64,000 bases of DNA from Unio delphinus (taxonomy: Eukaryota > Mollusca > Bivalvia > Unionida > Unionidae): NCBI GenBank assembly GCA_029339505.1, contig JAQISU010000003.1, forward strand, positions 21,787,001-21,851,000, given 5' to 3'. Below are positions 37,039-46,300 of the stretch, one piece after another (the stretch's first letter is position 1; each line of letters begins with the position of its first letter). The notes under the pieces are model-generated. The model was not told the origin of the DNA. It worked only from the letters and a program-made list of their open reading frames with translations, and searched no databases. Position numbers and translations under genes: made by a program.

Positions 37039-37115
37039 TTTATTGTAAAGCATATTTATACTTTCAATTGATCTAATTGGAAACTCTTCAAGTTTCATTT
37101 ACATATTTTTGAAAA

Positions 37116-38540
37116 TCATAGATTTTCCACTGGTGCATCAATAAGTCTCATTCGTCCGCCAGCTCCTTCTAACAACATTGATTTGTCGCTGAGAATAACA
37201 GCAACCGCTCTATAATTAACACCACCAGGGGCTATACGAGCTCGAAAATGTATGTCAACGACGGATTGCCTTGTTAAATCAAGATGCTCCAGCGGAAAGT
37301 AATAAATCGGATAGCGGCTTTTAAAATCAAGTTGCGATATTTGTAAGCCAGTATCAACATTTTGATCACGACCCATATATGACAGCATTCTATGATACAC
37401 ACGTGCTATATGGTTAGTGTGGTAATCAAGTTGTATATCCTCAGATGGTTCCTGTTGTCCGTTTATTCTCAGTGAAACCTCACTTACCCCTAATCGATCA
37501 AATATCATATGACTGTGTTCTTGGGAACCTAATCGATTCCGATTCTGCAGCGCTATAAATATATGACGTGGAGCTGAAACGCCTTGTTTTGATGCCAAAT
37601 GCCATGTAAATGTACCAACGACATTATCATCTTTGGCATCAGTTATTGTTGTTAGCCAACTTATCAATGATTTGCCACCTGTGTCCATAAATGAAAGTAG
37701 TCGCTCTTCCGTGGTAATTGATGGGGTCATTACTGGCATCCACAATACTATTTTACTCAAAACAACTTTACCTTCATCGGCACCAGTACGCCAAATTGCA
37801 TCATTGTCATTGCCTTTTCGTACTAACGCGATTGTGTGTTTGGCTCCATAGATGACTTTTCTGACATTTCTGCAGAATCCAAATATGTGATGGAGTGGAA
37901 TCGCACATGAAAAATATCGTTGTGGTCTTTGCAACGTTGCTACTCGTGTTGCAAACCCTAGATTGAAATTATCATTAACTTCTTTTATAATTTCAAACGC
38001 AGCTCCGGGTCTAGCTCGAAGTTCTGGATTAGTTGCTTCACGTTGATTATCAACTGAAGTGTCTTGCGGTGTTAACACTTTAATGTATTGAAGGTGGTCA
38101 GCGTTATCAGAGGTATCCTTTGCAAACATCATAGACGGACCAGCCGATCTTGTATAATCATCGGAGTATCTTGCTAGCCCGATTATTGTTGTTGCAACAT
38201 GAACCTCGCGGTCTATTGATTCAATTTCTTTTCCATCAATGAGATATCTTGCACTTTCAAATAACGCCATTATACCATAATTAACAAAACCAACTCGGAT
38301 ATTTGGATCATTTTCATATGGTGTATCAGCTGCAACATTTGTTACGAGTTTTCCCTCGATTTCAATAAATGCTTCACATGGCAAAAAGTATTTACTGGTA
38401 TCTTGAACTTGCAGTTCAATTCGCGATCGTAGGTCGGGTTGTATTGCATGATAGGAATAGTATTGATAATCGCGGACGGAATTGTCCTTGGGTACTGAGG
38501 CTTCTATATCGAAGGCCGGATCAGCTGTTCGTTTAAACAT
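37116..38540 (-). CDS. MCP: Major capsid protein (double jelly-roll)
   Basis: 474 residues, intact. It aligns end to end with the Polinton 2 protein at 60737-62200 (shared blocks YSYHA-QPDLRSRIELQV, RYLIDGKEIESIDREV, IPLHHIFGFCRNVRKVIYGA, LRINGQQEPSEDIQLDY, HLDLTRQSVVDIHFRAR). Size, position between pX-like and pVI-like genes, and motifs match Polinton major capsid proteins predicted to form hexon-like double jelly-roll trimers. The conserved C-terminal block VAVILSDKSMLLEGAGGRMR ends the protein. A CTAG-TGTTTTCAATTGTGAAA promoter element lies 19 nt upstream of the ATG (38559-38567). Confidence 0.92.
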   Translation of the reverse strand: MFKRTADPAFDIEASVPKDNSVRDYQYYSYHAIQPDLRSRIELQVQDTSKYFLPCEAFIEIEGKLVTNVAADTPYENDPNIRVGFVNYGIMALFESARYLIDGKEIESIDREVHVATTIIGLARYSDDYTRSAGPSMMFAKDTSDNADHLQYIKVLTPQDTSVDNQREATNPELRARPGAAFEIIKEVNDNFNLGFATRVATLQRPQRYFSCAIPLHHIFGFCRNVRKVIYGAKHTIALVRKGNDNDAIWRTGADEGKVVLSKIVLWMPVMTPSITTEERLLSFMDTGGKSLISWLTTITDAKDDNVVGTFTWHLASKQGVSAPRHIFIALQNRNRLGSQEHSHMIFDRLGVSEVSLRINGQQEPSEDIQLDYHTNHIARVYHRMLSYMGRDQNVDTGLQISQLDFKSRYPIYYFPLEHLDLTRQSVVDIHFRARIAPGGVNYRAVAVILSDKSMLLEGAGGRMRLIDAPVENL

Positions 38541-38558
38541 TTTATTAAAATACTAGTG

Positions 38559-38567
38559 TTTTCAATT
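38559..38567 (-). promoter_or_regulatory. Late-type promoter motif upstream of MCP
   Basis: The plus-strand TTTTCAATT core, preceded by ACTAGTG and followed by GTGAAA, is 19 nt from the MCP start. The same core occurs at 34679, 39114, 40160 (variant TTTTCAAAT), 37062 (CTTTCAATT) and 36295 (TTTTAATTT) in Polinton 1, and at 58763, 62708 and 63787 in Polinton 2, each 19-26 nt upstream of a virion gene start. Confidence 0.8.
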
Positions 38568-38583
38568 GTGAAACTCTTTATAA

Positions 38584-39093
38584 TCATCGTCGTTGAAAAT
38601 TCTTCGAATTTCTTTTTTGTTTCAAACCACTTCCTGCTATCGCGTTCATGATAGCGCTATCTGTTACCGGTGAAGTCGTCAATTGTGACGGAGTCACCGA
38701 ATCAGCCAACGACGCTAGTTTTTCTTCCATTGCACTATTTATTGCTTTGCTGATTTTTGCAGGCATCACTGTAGTTGATGGCAGCACTAATGACGAAGTC
38801 ATTCCTGGTTTCTTTCGCACCAATGATGCTATTTTATCTTTCGCGGCAGAAAATGCCTTTCCGGCAAGATTTCCAACGAAATCTCCGATTTTGCTGGTTC
38901 CCTTATCACGAATAATATCAATGGCCTTCATTGATAATTGTTTAGCTAACGGCGCCACCTTGGGAACCATTCTTGTAAATAACCCCTCAATGGTATTGCC
39001 GAAACCATCTCCGTAATATGCTCTATAAACAGGCAATCGTGAGTTCACCACGTAGACGCTTACGGGTTTATCATGGTTGTAGTGTATAATCAT
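38584..39093 (-). CDS. pVI-like minor core protein
   Basis: 169 residues. N-terminal MIIHYNHDKP and YRAYYGDGFGNTIEGLFTRM, a glycine-containing amphipathic segment, then helix-rich PKVAPLAKQLSMKAIDIIRD and AFSAAKDKI, ending in a basic tail (KQKRNS, QRR). This resembles the Polinton protein with a Gly/Phe-rich amphipathic N-terminus often compared with adenovirus pVI, which disrupts endosomal membranes. The homologue at 62241-62687 conserves the first ~75 residues best. A TTTTCAATT motif lies 21 nt upstream. Confidence 0.65.
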   Translation of the reverse strand: MIIHYNHDKPVSVYVVNSRLPVYRAYYGDGFGNTIEGLFTRMVPKVAPLAKQLSMKAIDIIRDKGTSKIGDFVGNLAGKAFSAAKDKIASLVRKKPGMTSSLVLPSTTVMPAKISKAINSAMEEKLASLADSVTPSQLTTSPVTDSAIMNAIAGSGLKQKRNSKNFQRR

Positions 39094-39127
39094 CTTGTTA
39101 TAAAACTAGTAGTTTTTCAATTAATGA

Positions 39128-40140
39128 TCAATCGCTAAGATCCATGGGATTTTCATCATAACCATGAGCGTCTCTGTGATTTTCAACTAATTCAGCAATG
39201 AGTTCTCGATATACATTAATGTCCATGATACCGCCGGCAAATAATCGTCTACAGATATCAGCTGCTTCATTAATTACTTCTGGTGAGTTATTTCCGGCTC
39301 GTTTCCCTCCGATGAGAACCTCTAACCGTGATATATCACTTAGGATGTTACCAGGGCATGTCACGGTTGCGTTGAAATCTAAAGGATTTTTAATCGAATA
39401 TCCGCTAGAGTAACATTTTTAGTTGTACCAGTTTTATCATACTCATCAATTCCCCTTCTAAATTCTTTATATCCCATTTCTCTTTTATTTAAACGGCCAA
39501 TCCCCTTATTCGTTTTATACAACTAATCAACCCATTCATCTCGGCCTATTTTACTGTTTTTATACTCGTCTTTTAAAAAGTCCTTTCTGGAATGAAAGCT
39601 TTGGGCGGCAAAATCACCAAAAATCCTATAATGTTCGGGTTTTATTAATTGAAATCGTTTGATTTGTGTTATAGTTTCTTCGGTGAGTTTGTCTATAAAG
39701 GAAACACCTCTTGGGGTGACGACATCAACAGGATGTGGATCAGGTGTGGAAACTCTTTGAGTTTCAGGTGCAGAATCATCAATATCAGCTAATCGTTCAT
39801 ACTCGTGTTGGGTTTTTATATCACTGGATAGCTGTTGTATCCCTGCGCGTGTTTGTTCGGTCTCTGCTGCTATCTTTTCAAGTGTATCAAGCAGCGGCGT
39901 CTTCTTTGCTCGTTCTCGCTCAGGAATATCTCCGTATATCTCTGCTTCAGTTAACTTTTTCACATCTTTGGTCGCACTTGTTATCGGAGTAAGCAGTTGT
40001 TCACTTGACACAGAAAAGTCAGTCTGCGCTTGTTTTCGTTGTTGAAGTTTCTCGCGAAGTCTGTCTCGTACCGGTATAAACTTTTTAATTGCTGCTAGCC
40101 GCTCTCGGGCTAATCTAGTTGTAAGCGATTCACCTACCAT
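39128..40140 (-). pseudogene. Polinton coiled-coil protein, nonsense and frameshift
   Basis: The N-terminal part (39523-40140) has charged coiled-coil sequence including SVSSEQLLTPITSATKDVKK, identical in Polinton 2. The C-terminal part (39128-39364) contains the compact SRLEVLIGGKRAGNNSPEVI and ICRRLF domain, which recurs in animal Polintons as I recall them; its function is unknown. A TAG in the conserved WVD-LYKTNKG block (39523-39525) and a further shift before 39364 separate the parts. Polinton 2 spans the region in a single frame (62750-63739). A TTTTCAAAT promoter variant lies 20 nt upstream of the 40140 start. Confidence 0.75.
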
Positions 40141-40205
40141 ATATTATTTGTGAACTAATTTTTCAAATGTGAAACTATCACAATTAAAAGATGAGCTATT
40201 AAATA
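40141..40205. promoter_or_regulatory. Divergent promoter between virion block and 92-aa gene
   Basis: A 65-bp gap between divergent starts. The minus-facing TTTTCAAATGTGAAA is at 40160-40174 and a plus-facing ACAATTAAAAG at 40180-40190 (15 nt from the plus ATG), so each gene has its own version of the motif. Confidence 0.6.
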
Positions 40206-40484
40206 ATGTACCATCAAGCTAAGGTATCCATCTTCGACAGGGTTAAACTGTACGACGCTATCCGCGAGTGTTTCAGAAATAACATCGCTGGGGGTTTCAG
40301 AATTGTAATATCTGAGAACGGCGATGAACGATTTGTGTTAACGACGCGGCAACAAGAACAACTACGTGAAAATGGAGGCGTCGCGGTGATTACTTGCTGC
40401 TACAACCAGATCATCCATTATGCACATAACTGCATGGGCAAGTCCAGACTGCTGAGTATCCTTTCAGGAGAAAATCCCATGTGA
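40206..40484 (+). CDS. Small Polinton protein, unknown function
   Basis: 92 residues, plus strand, divergent from the virion block. A beta-rich middle (GGFRIVISENGDERFVLTT) and a Cys/His-containing C-terminal segment (ITCCYNQIIHYAHNCMGK). No family recognised. Its phrase KLYDAIRECFRNN resembles ILSKIRECFNEFYRD in the plus-strand gene at 42803, so the two may share a short domain. The coding call rests on a compact intergenic context and promoter placement. Confidence 0.55.
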   Translation: MYHQAKVSIFDRVKLYDAIRECFRNNIAGGFRIVISENGDERFVLTTRQQEQLRENGGVAVITCCYNQIIHYAHNCMGKSRLLSILSGENPM

Positions 40485-40553
40485 GTGTTACAAAAAACGC
40501 TAAAAAAAATTATTTTTTAATAAAATTTACTGAAAAGCCTATCGCTCACGTGG
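40485..40553. terminator. Shared 3' region of convergent genes
   Basis: AT-rich gap between two converging genes with TTTTTTAATAAAATTTAC, giving AATAAA-type poly(A) signals; CTAAAAAAAATTA here also occurs at the end of the window in Polinton 2 (63987-64000). Confidence 0.5.
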
Positions 40554-40907
40554 TTAAGATACTGGTTTTTCCTCGTTTAACATTTTTCTAAGATCACGAA
40601 CCTTAGAACTAATTTCAGCTCGTTTTTGATACTCTTGGCCGAGCTTTTGACGTATTGCTTCAACGGTGCTAAATAGCGTTATAAATACGTTAATATCGTT
40701 ACCGTACAAGCAAGCATTGATGGACTTTTGAATTCCTTTCACGAGCCTGTACATCTTGGGTAAAACATAACGACCCTTACTAAACTGATACTCAATGTCT
40801 TCATATTCCGAGGCAATCCTGTCACAGTCGAGATCTTCAGATAATACTATTCCTCTATTTTTTAAATCTGAGATTTCAGCAATTATAGAATTTACATCTT
40901 TGATATC
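40554..40907 (-). CDS. Small helical Polinton protein, unknown function
   Basis: About 118 residues from MDIKDVNSIIAEISDLKNRG (start at 40907; the frame extends upstream through low-complexity sequence to 40958, judged less likely). Predicted all-helical and charged (EYEDIEYQFSKGRY, RLVKGIQKSINACLYG, AEISSKVRDLRKMLNEE). No family recognised. It converges with the 92-aa gene and has its back to the CRE-rich control region, so it may be an early gene driven from there. Confidence 0.5.
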   Translation of the reverse strand, partial: DIKDVNSIIAEISDLKNRGIVLSEDLDCDRIASEYEDIEYQFSKGRYVLPKMYRLVKGIQKSINACLYGNDINVFITLFSTVEAIRQKLGQEYQKRAEISSKVRDLRKMLNEEKPVS

Positions 40908-40959
40908 CATATTTTTATAGTATACTGTATCTCTAATTATTAAAAAAAAACTACTCATT

Positions 40960-41933
40960 TGGCAATCTCGCTGGCACCCTATGACGTCAGAGAGACCCAG
41001 AGGTTACATATACGACAACACATCTTTGGAACTCCTTGGTTGCCTTCACATCCAAGTAAGCCCAAGGGGACCCGAAACATACATCTCCGGCGGGAGGCCT
41101 AAGGTGGCAAACGCCATCTTAGACCGCCCAGAAGATATGCTTGGGGTGACGTCACAACATGTACTTAATTAAGGACGGCATAATGCCATATATATCTCCG
41201 CTCGTGTGTTGCGGCAGATTGTAGGCGTAACATATACTTAATTAACTTAATTAAGGATGGATTATAATTCAATGGAACGATGATGGTAATGATGTGGGAC
41301 GGCACAGGACAGCACAAACATGAAACGACGGGGCGGATTTTCTACGGCCAACCAACCAATCAAAAGCAACCTTATTAAATTAACCCGGTTGCATGATTGT
41401 GAACAAAAGACAACCACACGCCCGGGTTAATGGCGTTGGTTAGTTTTGATCGGTCGCATTGGCCTTCGAAAGCCCCAGCTTTCTGCCTTTCATATGCTAT
41501 ATAAGGTGACTAATACAGCAGCCTTGATTCACGAGTGTGTTATTTTATTTCCTTGAATTACTTATTAATGCTGTTTCACAACATTTAAAAAAGACAAAAT
41601 AGTTTAATAAAACACGAAAAAAAATAATGTAGTTGTTAGATAAAACAGCGTTTTTACTCTGTTATAATTCTCTAGTCAAAATACATTATCGATTAGATCA
41701 CAAAGAGCTGTATACAAGGAATTTTAACCACGCCCACCTACTTCAATGAATAGGAAACACTCGCGTTCCGGCTGAGCGAACATAGGTAATACGCTGGATG
41801 GGCGCGCCTAGTCAAGGTATACAGGTAATAGCAGACGACAAATTCCTTTGACGTCATAATACAAGGGAACTTAGTAGGTAGAGTGTGAATTGCGTCGGAT
41901 TTATCCATAAAGGATTATCTCCCTTGAATAGTT
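40960..41933. promoter_or_regulatory. Polinton control region with three CRE sites
   Basis: About 970 bp without a convincing gene, GC-richer than its surroundings. It holds three perfect CRE/ATF palindromes TGACGTCA (40982-40989, 41147-41154, 41849-41856), a GGGGCGG box (41330), CCAAT/ATTGG boxes near 41354 and 41457, and a plus-strand TATATAAG box at 41498-41505 with a candidate start 25-30 bp downstream. Repeated CTTAATTAAGGA blocks occur near 41163 and 41258. This layout resembles early/intermediate viral promoters using host transcription factors. A 63-codon frame (40981-41172) spans the first two CREs but has no recognisable domain. Confidence 0.65.
41379..41431. repeat. 10-bp perfect inverted repeat, 33-nt loop
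   Basis: ATTAACCCGG at 41379-41388 and CCGGGTTAAT at 41422-41431, located between the GC box and the TATA box. It could bind a dimeric protein or form a cruciform. Confidence 0.8.
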
Positions 41934-42425
41934 TCAGGTGTATACGAATTTTATTTTATGACCATTTTTTTTAGACAGAGCAGTTTTAATTATATTTTCT
42001 GCAACAAATCGTATTGAAGGCATACAAATGTCAAAGTATCTACTGGCTTCATTTATCGACTCAAAGCTTCTCTCTTCATTATTTTCTAAATCAAACGATT
42101 TAACTCCCCTAGGGCGTTTTGCGTATTTGCCAGTTCCACCTAATTTCGCATTCAGACTTTGTGAAACGGCTTGAAGATTCACAAGACAATTATCAGTCTT
42201 CACGCCATTTATATGATCAATCACAAATCCGTCTTCGATTAATCCGTTATGACATTCAAAAATAATTCTGTGACAGAGATATGTTTTATTTCTAGCACTA
42301 AACAACAAATACTCCATATTATTCAGATATTCAACCGGTTGTTTTAGTCTGCGGTGCCTGACAACACCATCAAGGGATGCTTCGTAATTAACAAGCACTG
42401 GGTGAGGTCTGAAATCTTGGCTCAT
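41934..42425 (-). CDS. HNH homing endonuclease with NUMOD-like C-terminus
   Basis: 163 residues. The HNH core is visible: YLCHRIIFECHNG, then FVIDHINGVKTDNCLVNLQ (DH-N-N pattern) followed by SQSLNAKLGG. C-terminal ESINEASRYFDICMPSIRFV resembles a NUMOD1-type DNA-binding helix-turn-helix of phage and giant-virus homing endonucleases. The N-terminal region (YEASLDGVVRHRRLKQPVEY) fits a NUMOD4-like segment. It is free-standing, not inside an intron or intein that I can see. HNH homing enzymes copy themselves by cutting cognate alleles lacking them. Intact frame. Confidence 0.88.
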   Translation of the reverse strand: MSQDFRPHPVLVNYEASLDGVVRHRRLKQPVEYLNNMEYLLFSARNKTYLCHRIIFECHNGLIEDGFVIDHINGVKTDNCLVNLQAVSQSLNAKLGGTGKYAKRPRGVKSFDLENNEERSFESINEASRYFDICMPSIRFVAENIIKTALSKKNGHKIKFVYT

Positions 42426-42454
42426 TTGTATAATAATACTATTTGTCTAATTTA

Positions 42455-42760
42455 TTATAAATCTCTTGATATAATCTTGAGGGTTTTTATGATTTTGTCG
42501 CTGACGGAGTCATCGGTAGGATCAATGACTGCATTTTTTATTCGTTTGTCATAATAGCGTTTTAGTTCTCTGCATCGTTTGCCGCCGCAACTGAGGCATA
42601 ATTGTGATTTTCCTCTAACGCCCACCCCAAATCGGAGGCATGGGAGAGGACCTTTTGAACCGTTTCTCACGCTTTGCATATGATACCCACAGAATTCGCT
42701 CCTGCATGATTTGTTACACGGGGTTGTTGATCCAATCATAAGCCACTTGCAGTGATTCAT
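42455..42760 (-). CDS. Cys-rich, probable zinc-binding small protein
   Basis: 101 residues with Cys/His pairs: NHCKW, PCNKSCRSEFCGYHMQ, LPCLRF, LCLSCGGKRCREL. The CxxC...CxxC arrangement suggests one or two zinc-binding modules. The C-terminal third is charged and helical. No family recognised. Same strand as the HNH gene, 29 bp apart, so possibly co-transcribed. Confidence 0.55.
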   Translation of the reverse strand: MNHCKWLMIGSTTPCNKSCRSEFCGYHMQSVRNGSKGPLPCLRFGVGVRGKSQLCLSCGGKRCRELKRYYDKRIKNAVIDPTDDSVSDKIIKTLKIISRDL

Positions 42761-42802
42761 TAGACTATATTTTTCTATTTAAATACTTGTTTTAATTATA
42801 AC

Positions 42803-43399
42803 ATGGAGGAGTTCAAGAGATTATCGAAAATTAAACCCTGGAAAAATACTAAATTCAATCTTGATAAAGAGTTCCAAAGATTATCAAAAATTAAGCCTTG
42901 GAGAAATACTAAATTCAATCTCGATAAGGAGTTCCAAAGATTATCAAAAATTAAGCCTTGGAGAAATACTAAATTCAATCTCGATAGAGTCTCTGATACA
43001 CCAAAACGTCTAATCGGTGATAGAACAATACTAAGTAAAATCAGGGAGTGTTTTAATGAATTCTACCGAGACGGTGCAGTATACTGTTGGTCGACATTTC
43101 GAATTATTGATGAAGATGTCAATGTACCCATCATCGATGCTACTATGAACGATGAAAGAGCAGCTGAGATAATTTCACACCTTGGCCCGACAAGGGGCTG
43201 GAAATCCAAAGGTGTAAAATCCAAAGGTGAAATTGCACAGCAATTTCCAATCAAAGATGGAAATCCAAAGGATTTCAAACAAAGCAATTCCCAACAAAAG
43301 TATTTTTTCAGAATAAAATTCATTATCGAAGTCGAAGGCAAATGGATTATCAGGGATAAATTTGAACCAATCCTCAAGGATAAAAAACTGTCATTGTGA
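42803..43399 (+). CDS. Repeat-containing protein before PolB, possible PolB N-terminus
   Basis: 198 residues. The N-terminus is three tandem 20-residue copies of an EFQRLSKIKPWRNTKFNLD unit encoded by 60-bp DNA repeats (42809-42988). The rest includes ILSKIRECFNEFYRDGAVYC, RGWKSKGVKSKGEIAQQFP and a C-terminal KFIIEVEGKWIIRDKF. The stop (43397-43399) overlaps the beginning of the polymerase frame, which has no ATG nearby (the frame opens at GTG 43396). This gene may therefore be the natural N-terminus of the polymerase, separated by a frameshift near the AAAAAA at 43382-43387, or a separate co-translated protein. No exonuclease motif is evident. Confidence 0.6.
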   Translation: MEEFKRLSKIKPWKNTKFNLDKEFQRLSKIKPWRNTKFNLDKEFQRLSKIKPWRNTKFNLDRVSDTPKRLIGDRTILSKIRECFNEFYRDGAVYCWSTFRIIDEDVNVPIIDATMNDERAAEIISHLGPTRGWKSKGVKSKGEIAQQFPIKDGNPKDFKQSNSQQKYFFRIKFIIEVEGKWIIRDKFEPILKDKKLSL

Positions 43400-46300
43400 G
43401 TAGAGATTCCAAACCAGGAATTCTAACTGGAATTGACAAACCATACTACGAGAGATCTTATCCCGTAACAGCAATTGTTTATGGGATATATCCATTAAAT
43501 AATAAACCCGATATTGCAAAACTAGCTCCTATGAAGTATTCTAGTTCACTGAATTGTGTAGCAACACGGGTAATGGAACACTTCACAAATGCATCCCGAG
43601 GAAATAAACTAACTGATCTGCGACGTAGGAAAATAACCGAATGGGAACTGACAGTGAAACAGCACGGTGCAAAGATTTCTGATATAGCTAAATTAGAAAC
43701 ATCATTAAGATTCCCAATAACCGTTATGACGATAACCGGAGAATTATTATACGAACCGAAATATAACAAAAATGGAGCGCCAATACAAATTATTGATCAT
43801 AACAAACGCGCGTGGACACCTGCAGTAACAATATTTCCACGAGAACGAACCGTGAGATATATCCCCCCAGAATTCGTCGGGGATGTTTTTTATAATGAGA
43901 AATTATTCGATGCTATTCACACGCTGTATAAAGATGATCCTGTGTCAGTGTGGTTACTTAGAAGTGATGAAGATCCCGAAATAGGATTTGATCAATTTGT
44001 AAGACCAAATGGTGAATTATATCGCGTTGAAGAATTAGATAACAGAATGAGAAAAATCGCTAGTGATTTTTCACCTGAGAGTTCCCATGAAAAACTATTA
44101 ACGGATAGTTTTACTATTCCATCAGTGGTAGCTCACTTCGCAAGAGAAAAAAACTCATGGCGTCCAACACAAAGTGATTTTCTCGAGGACGTCAAATTGA
44201 GTTGCGTCGAATTTAGTCATGGAGGACTGTGGAATACAAAATACCATCGTGGCGGTATGATTTCAATTGATATATCCGCGTGTTATCCTGGAAGTTTCCT
44301 CGGGTATGGAGAATGTAGTAACTATTTTAAACGATTTGGACACCCCACGCATGAAATGACTCGTGTTGCAATTAATGGTCTATTACCTGATTTTGATTTA
44401 ACTGGATTCGCTCGTGTGATATCATTCGAATTCGCTACAGGGTTACATCCGTGTAGTTATGTTTGGCTTGGTAGATATATATCTGAAAAGGCCTGGATGC
44501 CAATAGTGTTACTACGATATATGATTGATTGTGGAATGCTAATATCGTTGATTGTTTCCGAAGCTATTATATGCTATCGAGCTCAGAAAGAAGTTTGGCT
44601 ACCACAACCCGATCTAGATCGTATTATTAGCGAACAGCGAAAACAGTTTCGAGATGGAAATTCTTCGAATTTCAATGAAGAACAAATCATGAATTGGTCT
44701 AAGAAGTTATTTGAAATTAAAAAAGAACAGGCAAAAGATTTTGGACGAAGAATAATCGGTAAATTTACCCAGGGTGGAAGATACGACAATGCAAAACACT
44801 CTTCGAGGTTGATCATAGACAACGCTGAATACGATTTTATTGTAACGGATTTAACGAAACAGGGAAAACTTGTAAATCGTAAAGACGCTTTCCTATCCGA
44901 TGGAAGACGATTAGGTACAATTGTTACCTATTGTGATGGATATATTAAACAATATACGCATTTGAGAAGTTCTATGCTAGCTTATGCTTCTATCAATTTA
45001 TTTTCGATGATAAATAGATTTCCTAATACCGCAGTTAGAGTAGCCACTGATTCTATTTATATCCACGAGAAATACAAATCAGATGTAGCTAAATTCACAG
45101 ATCCGGAGGCAAATTGGGGATGTTGGAGATTTAAAAAGGAGACGCTACATGAGTATTGTGAATCGGCAGATGTTACCATGGATGAAAAGTACTTAAAGTG
45201 TGATGAGATTCAATCAGAGTTTTCTAATGCACCACCGGTATCTGATCCAGTATGTAGATACAAGACAGTTTATTTAAACGGTTGTGGTGGGTCAGGAAAG
45301 ACAACTCGTGCAATTGAATTATATCATAGAAACGCTAGCGTTTCAAAATCAAACATGATTGTCCTAACACCTACTCACAGACTCGCCAGAGAGATGAAAC
45401 AACGAGGGGTAAATGCCTGTACTTATAGTTTCTTTCGATGGAAAGGCGATGAACGGACTCCTGATCGAATGGGTGATAAATTCATTCCTGAAATCATAAT
45501 TTGGGATGAAATATGCACAGTATCGTTGAAAATATTACAAACATTTCTTGAGTGATTGTTATTGAAAAATACAAAAATCGTCATGTGCGGTGATCACGGC
45601 CAACCACCACCATTTATCGGTGCATCCCCACATGAATGGCTAAAGGGTTTTGTTGACTATTATGAAGAAATTAACACTGATTATAGATCACTTGATGAAC
45701 AATTACGCGAGTTCAAAGCGCTAATTAGATTACAGCCGGATAAAATCCAATGTGAAATAGCGCGTGAAATAATTTCAGAAACTCCCATGAATGATTTTTG
45801 GGAAACATGGAGACCAAACGATTTGATAATTGCAAGTAGAAAAATAGTCAGAGACACACTTCAGATGAAGTTATTTGAATTGCATAAAGAAAAATTTGCA
45901 ACACTTCCAGTACCGTTGTGTTATAGGCCTTCGGATACACGAAAGCAGAATATAGAAGTTGATATTCCAGGACAAAGTGAAAAGCAGATTCTCGTATTAA
46001 ATGATATTGTGCTGGTTGATATCAGCGTCGTTGAAGATGCATTGCGTGCTAATAAATCCCCGTGGACGCTAGGATACGCAGCGACGATACATTCTTCACA
46101 GGGATTAACTATATCGGATCCAATTGTTTGGATGGTAGATAATCGCATCGAATGGTCGAATTTAGTCTATCTCGCAGTATCCAGAGTACGAAGAATAAAT
46201 CAGCTTCGAAGAATTGTCGTTGGCGAAGCCAGTGACGACGATGACACCACAATGGATGATATTGATGTTAGCATCATTAATAAAAAAATCTCCGGTTACA

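Noticed and set aside
40981..41172. 63-codon plus frame in the Polinton control region
   Set aside because: No recognisable domain; it spans two CRE sites and promoter-like sequence. Kept only as a remark in the control-region entry.
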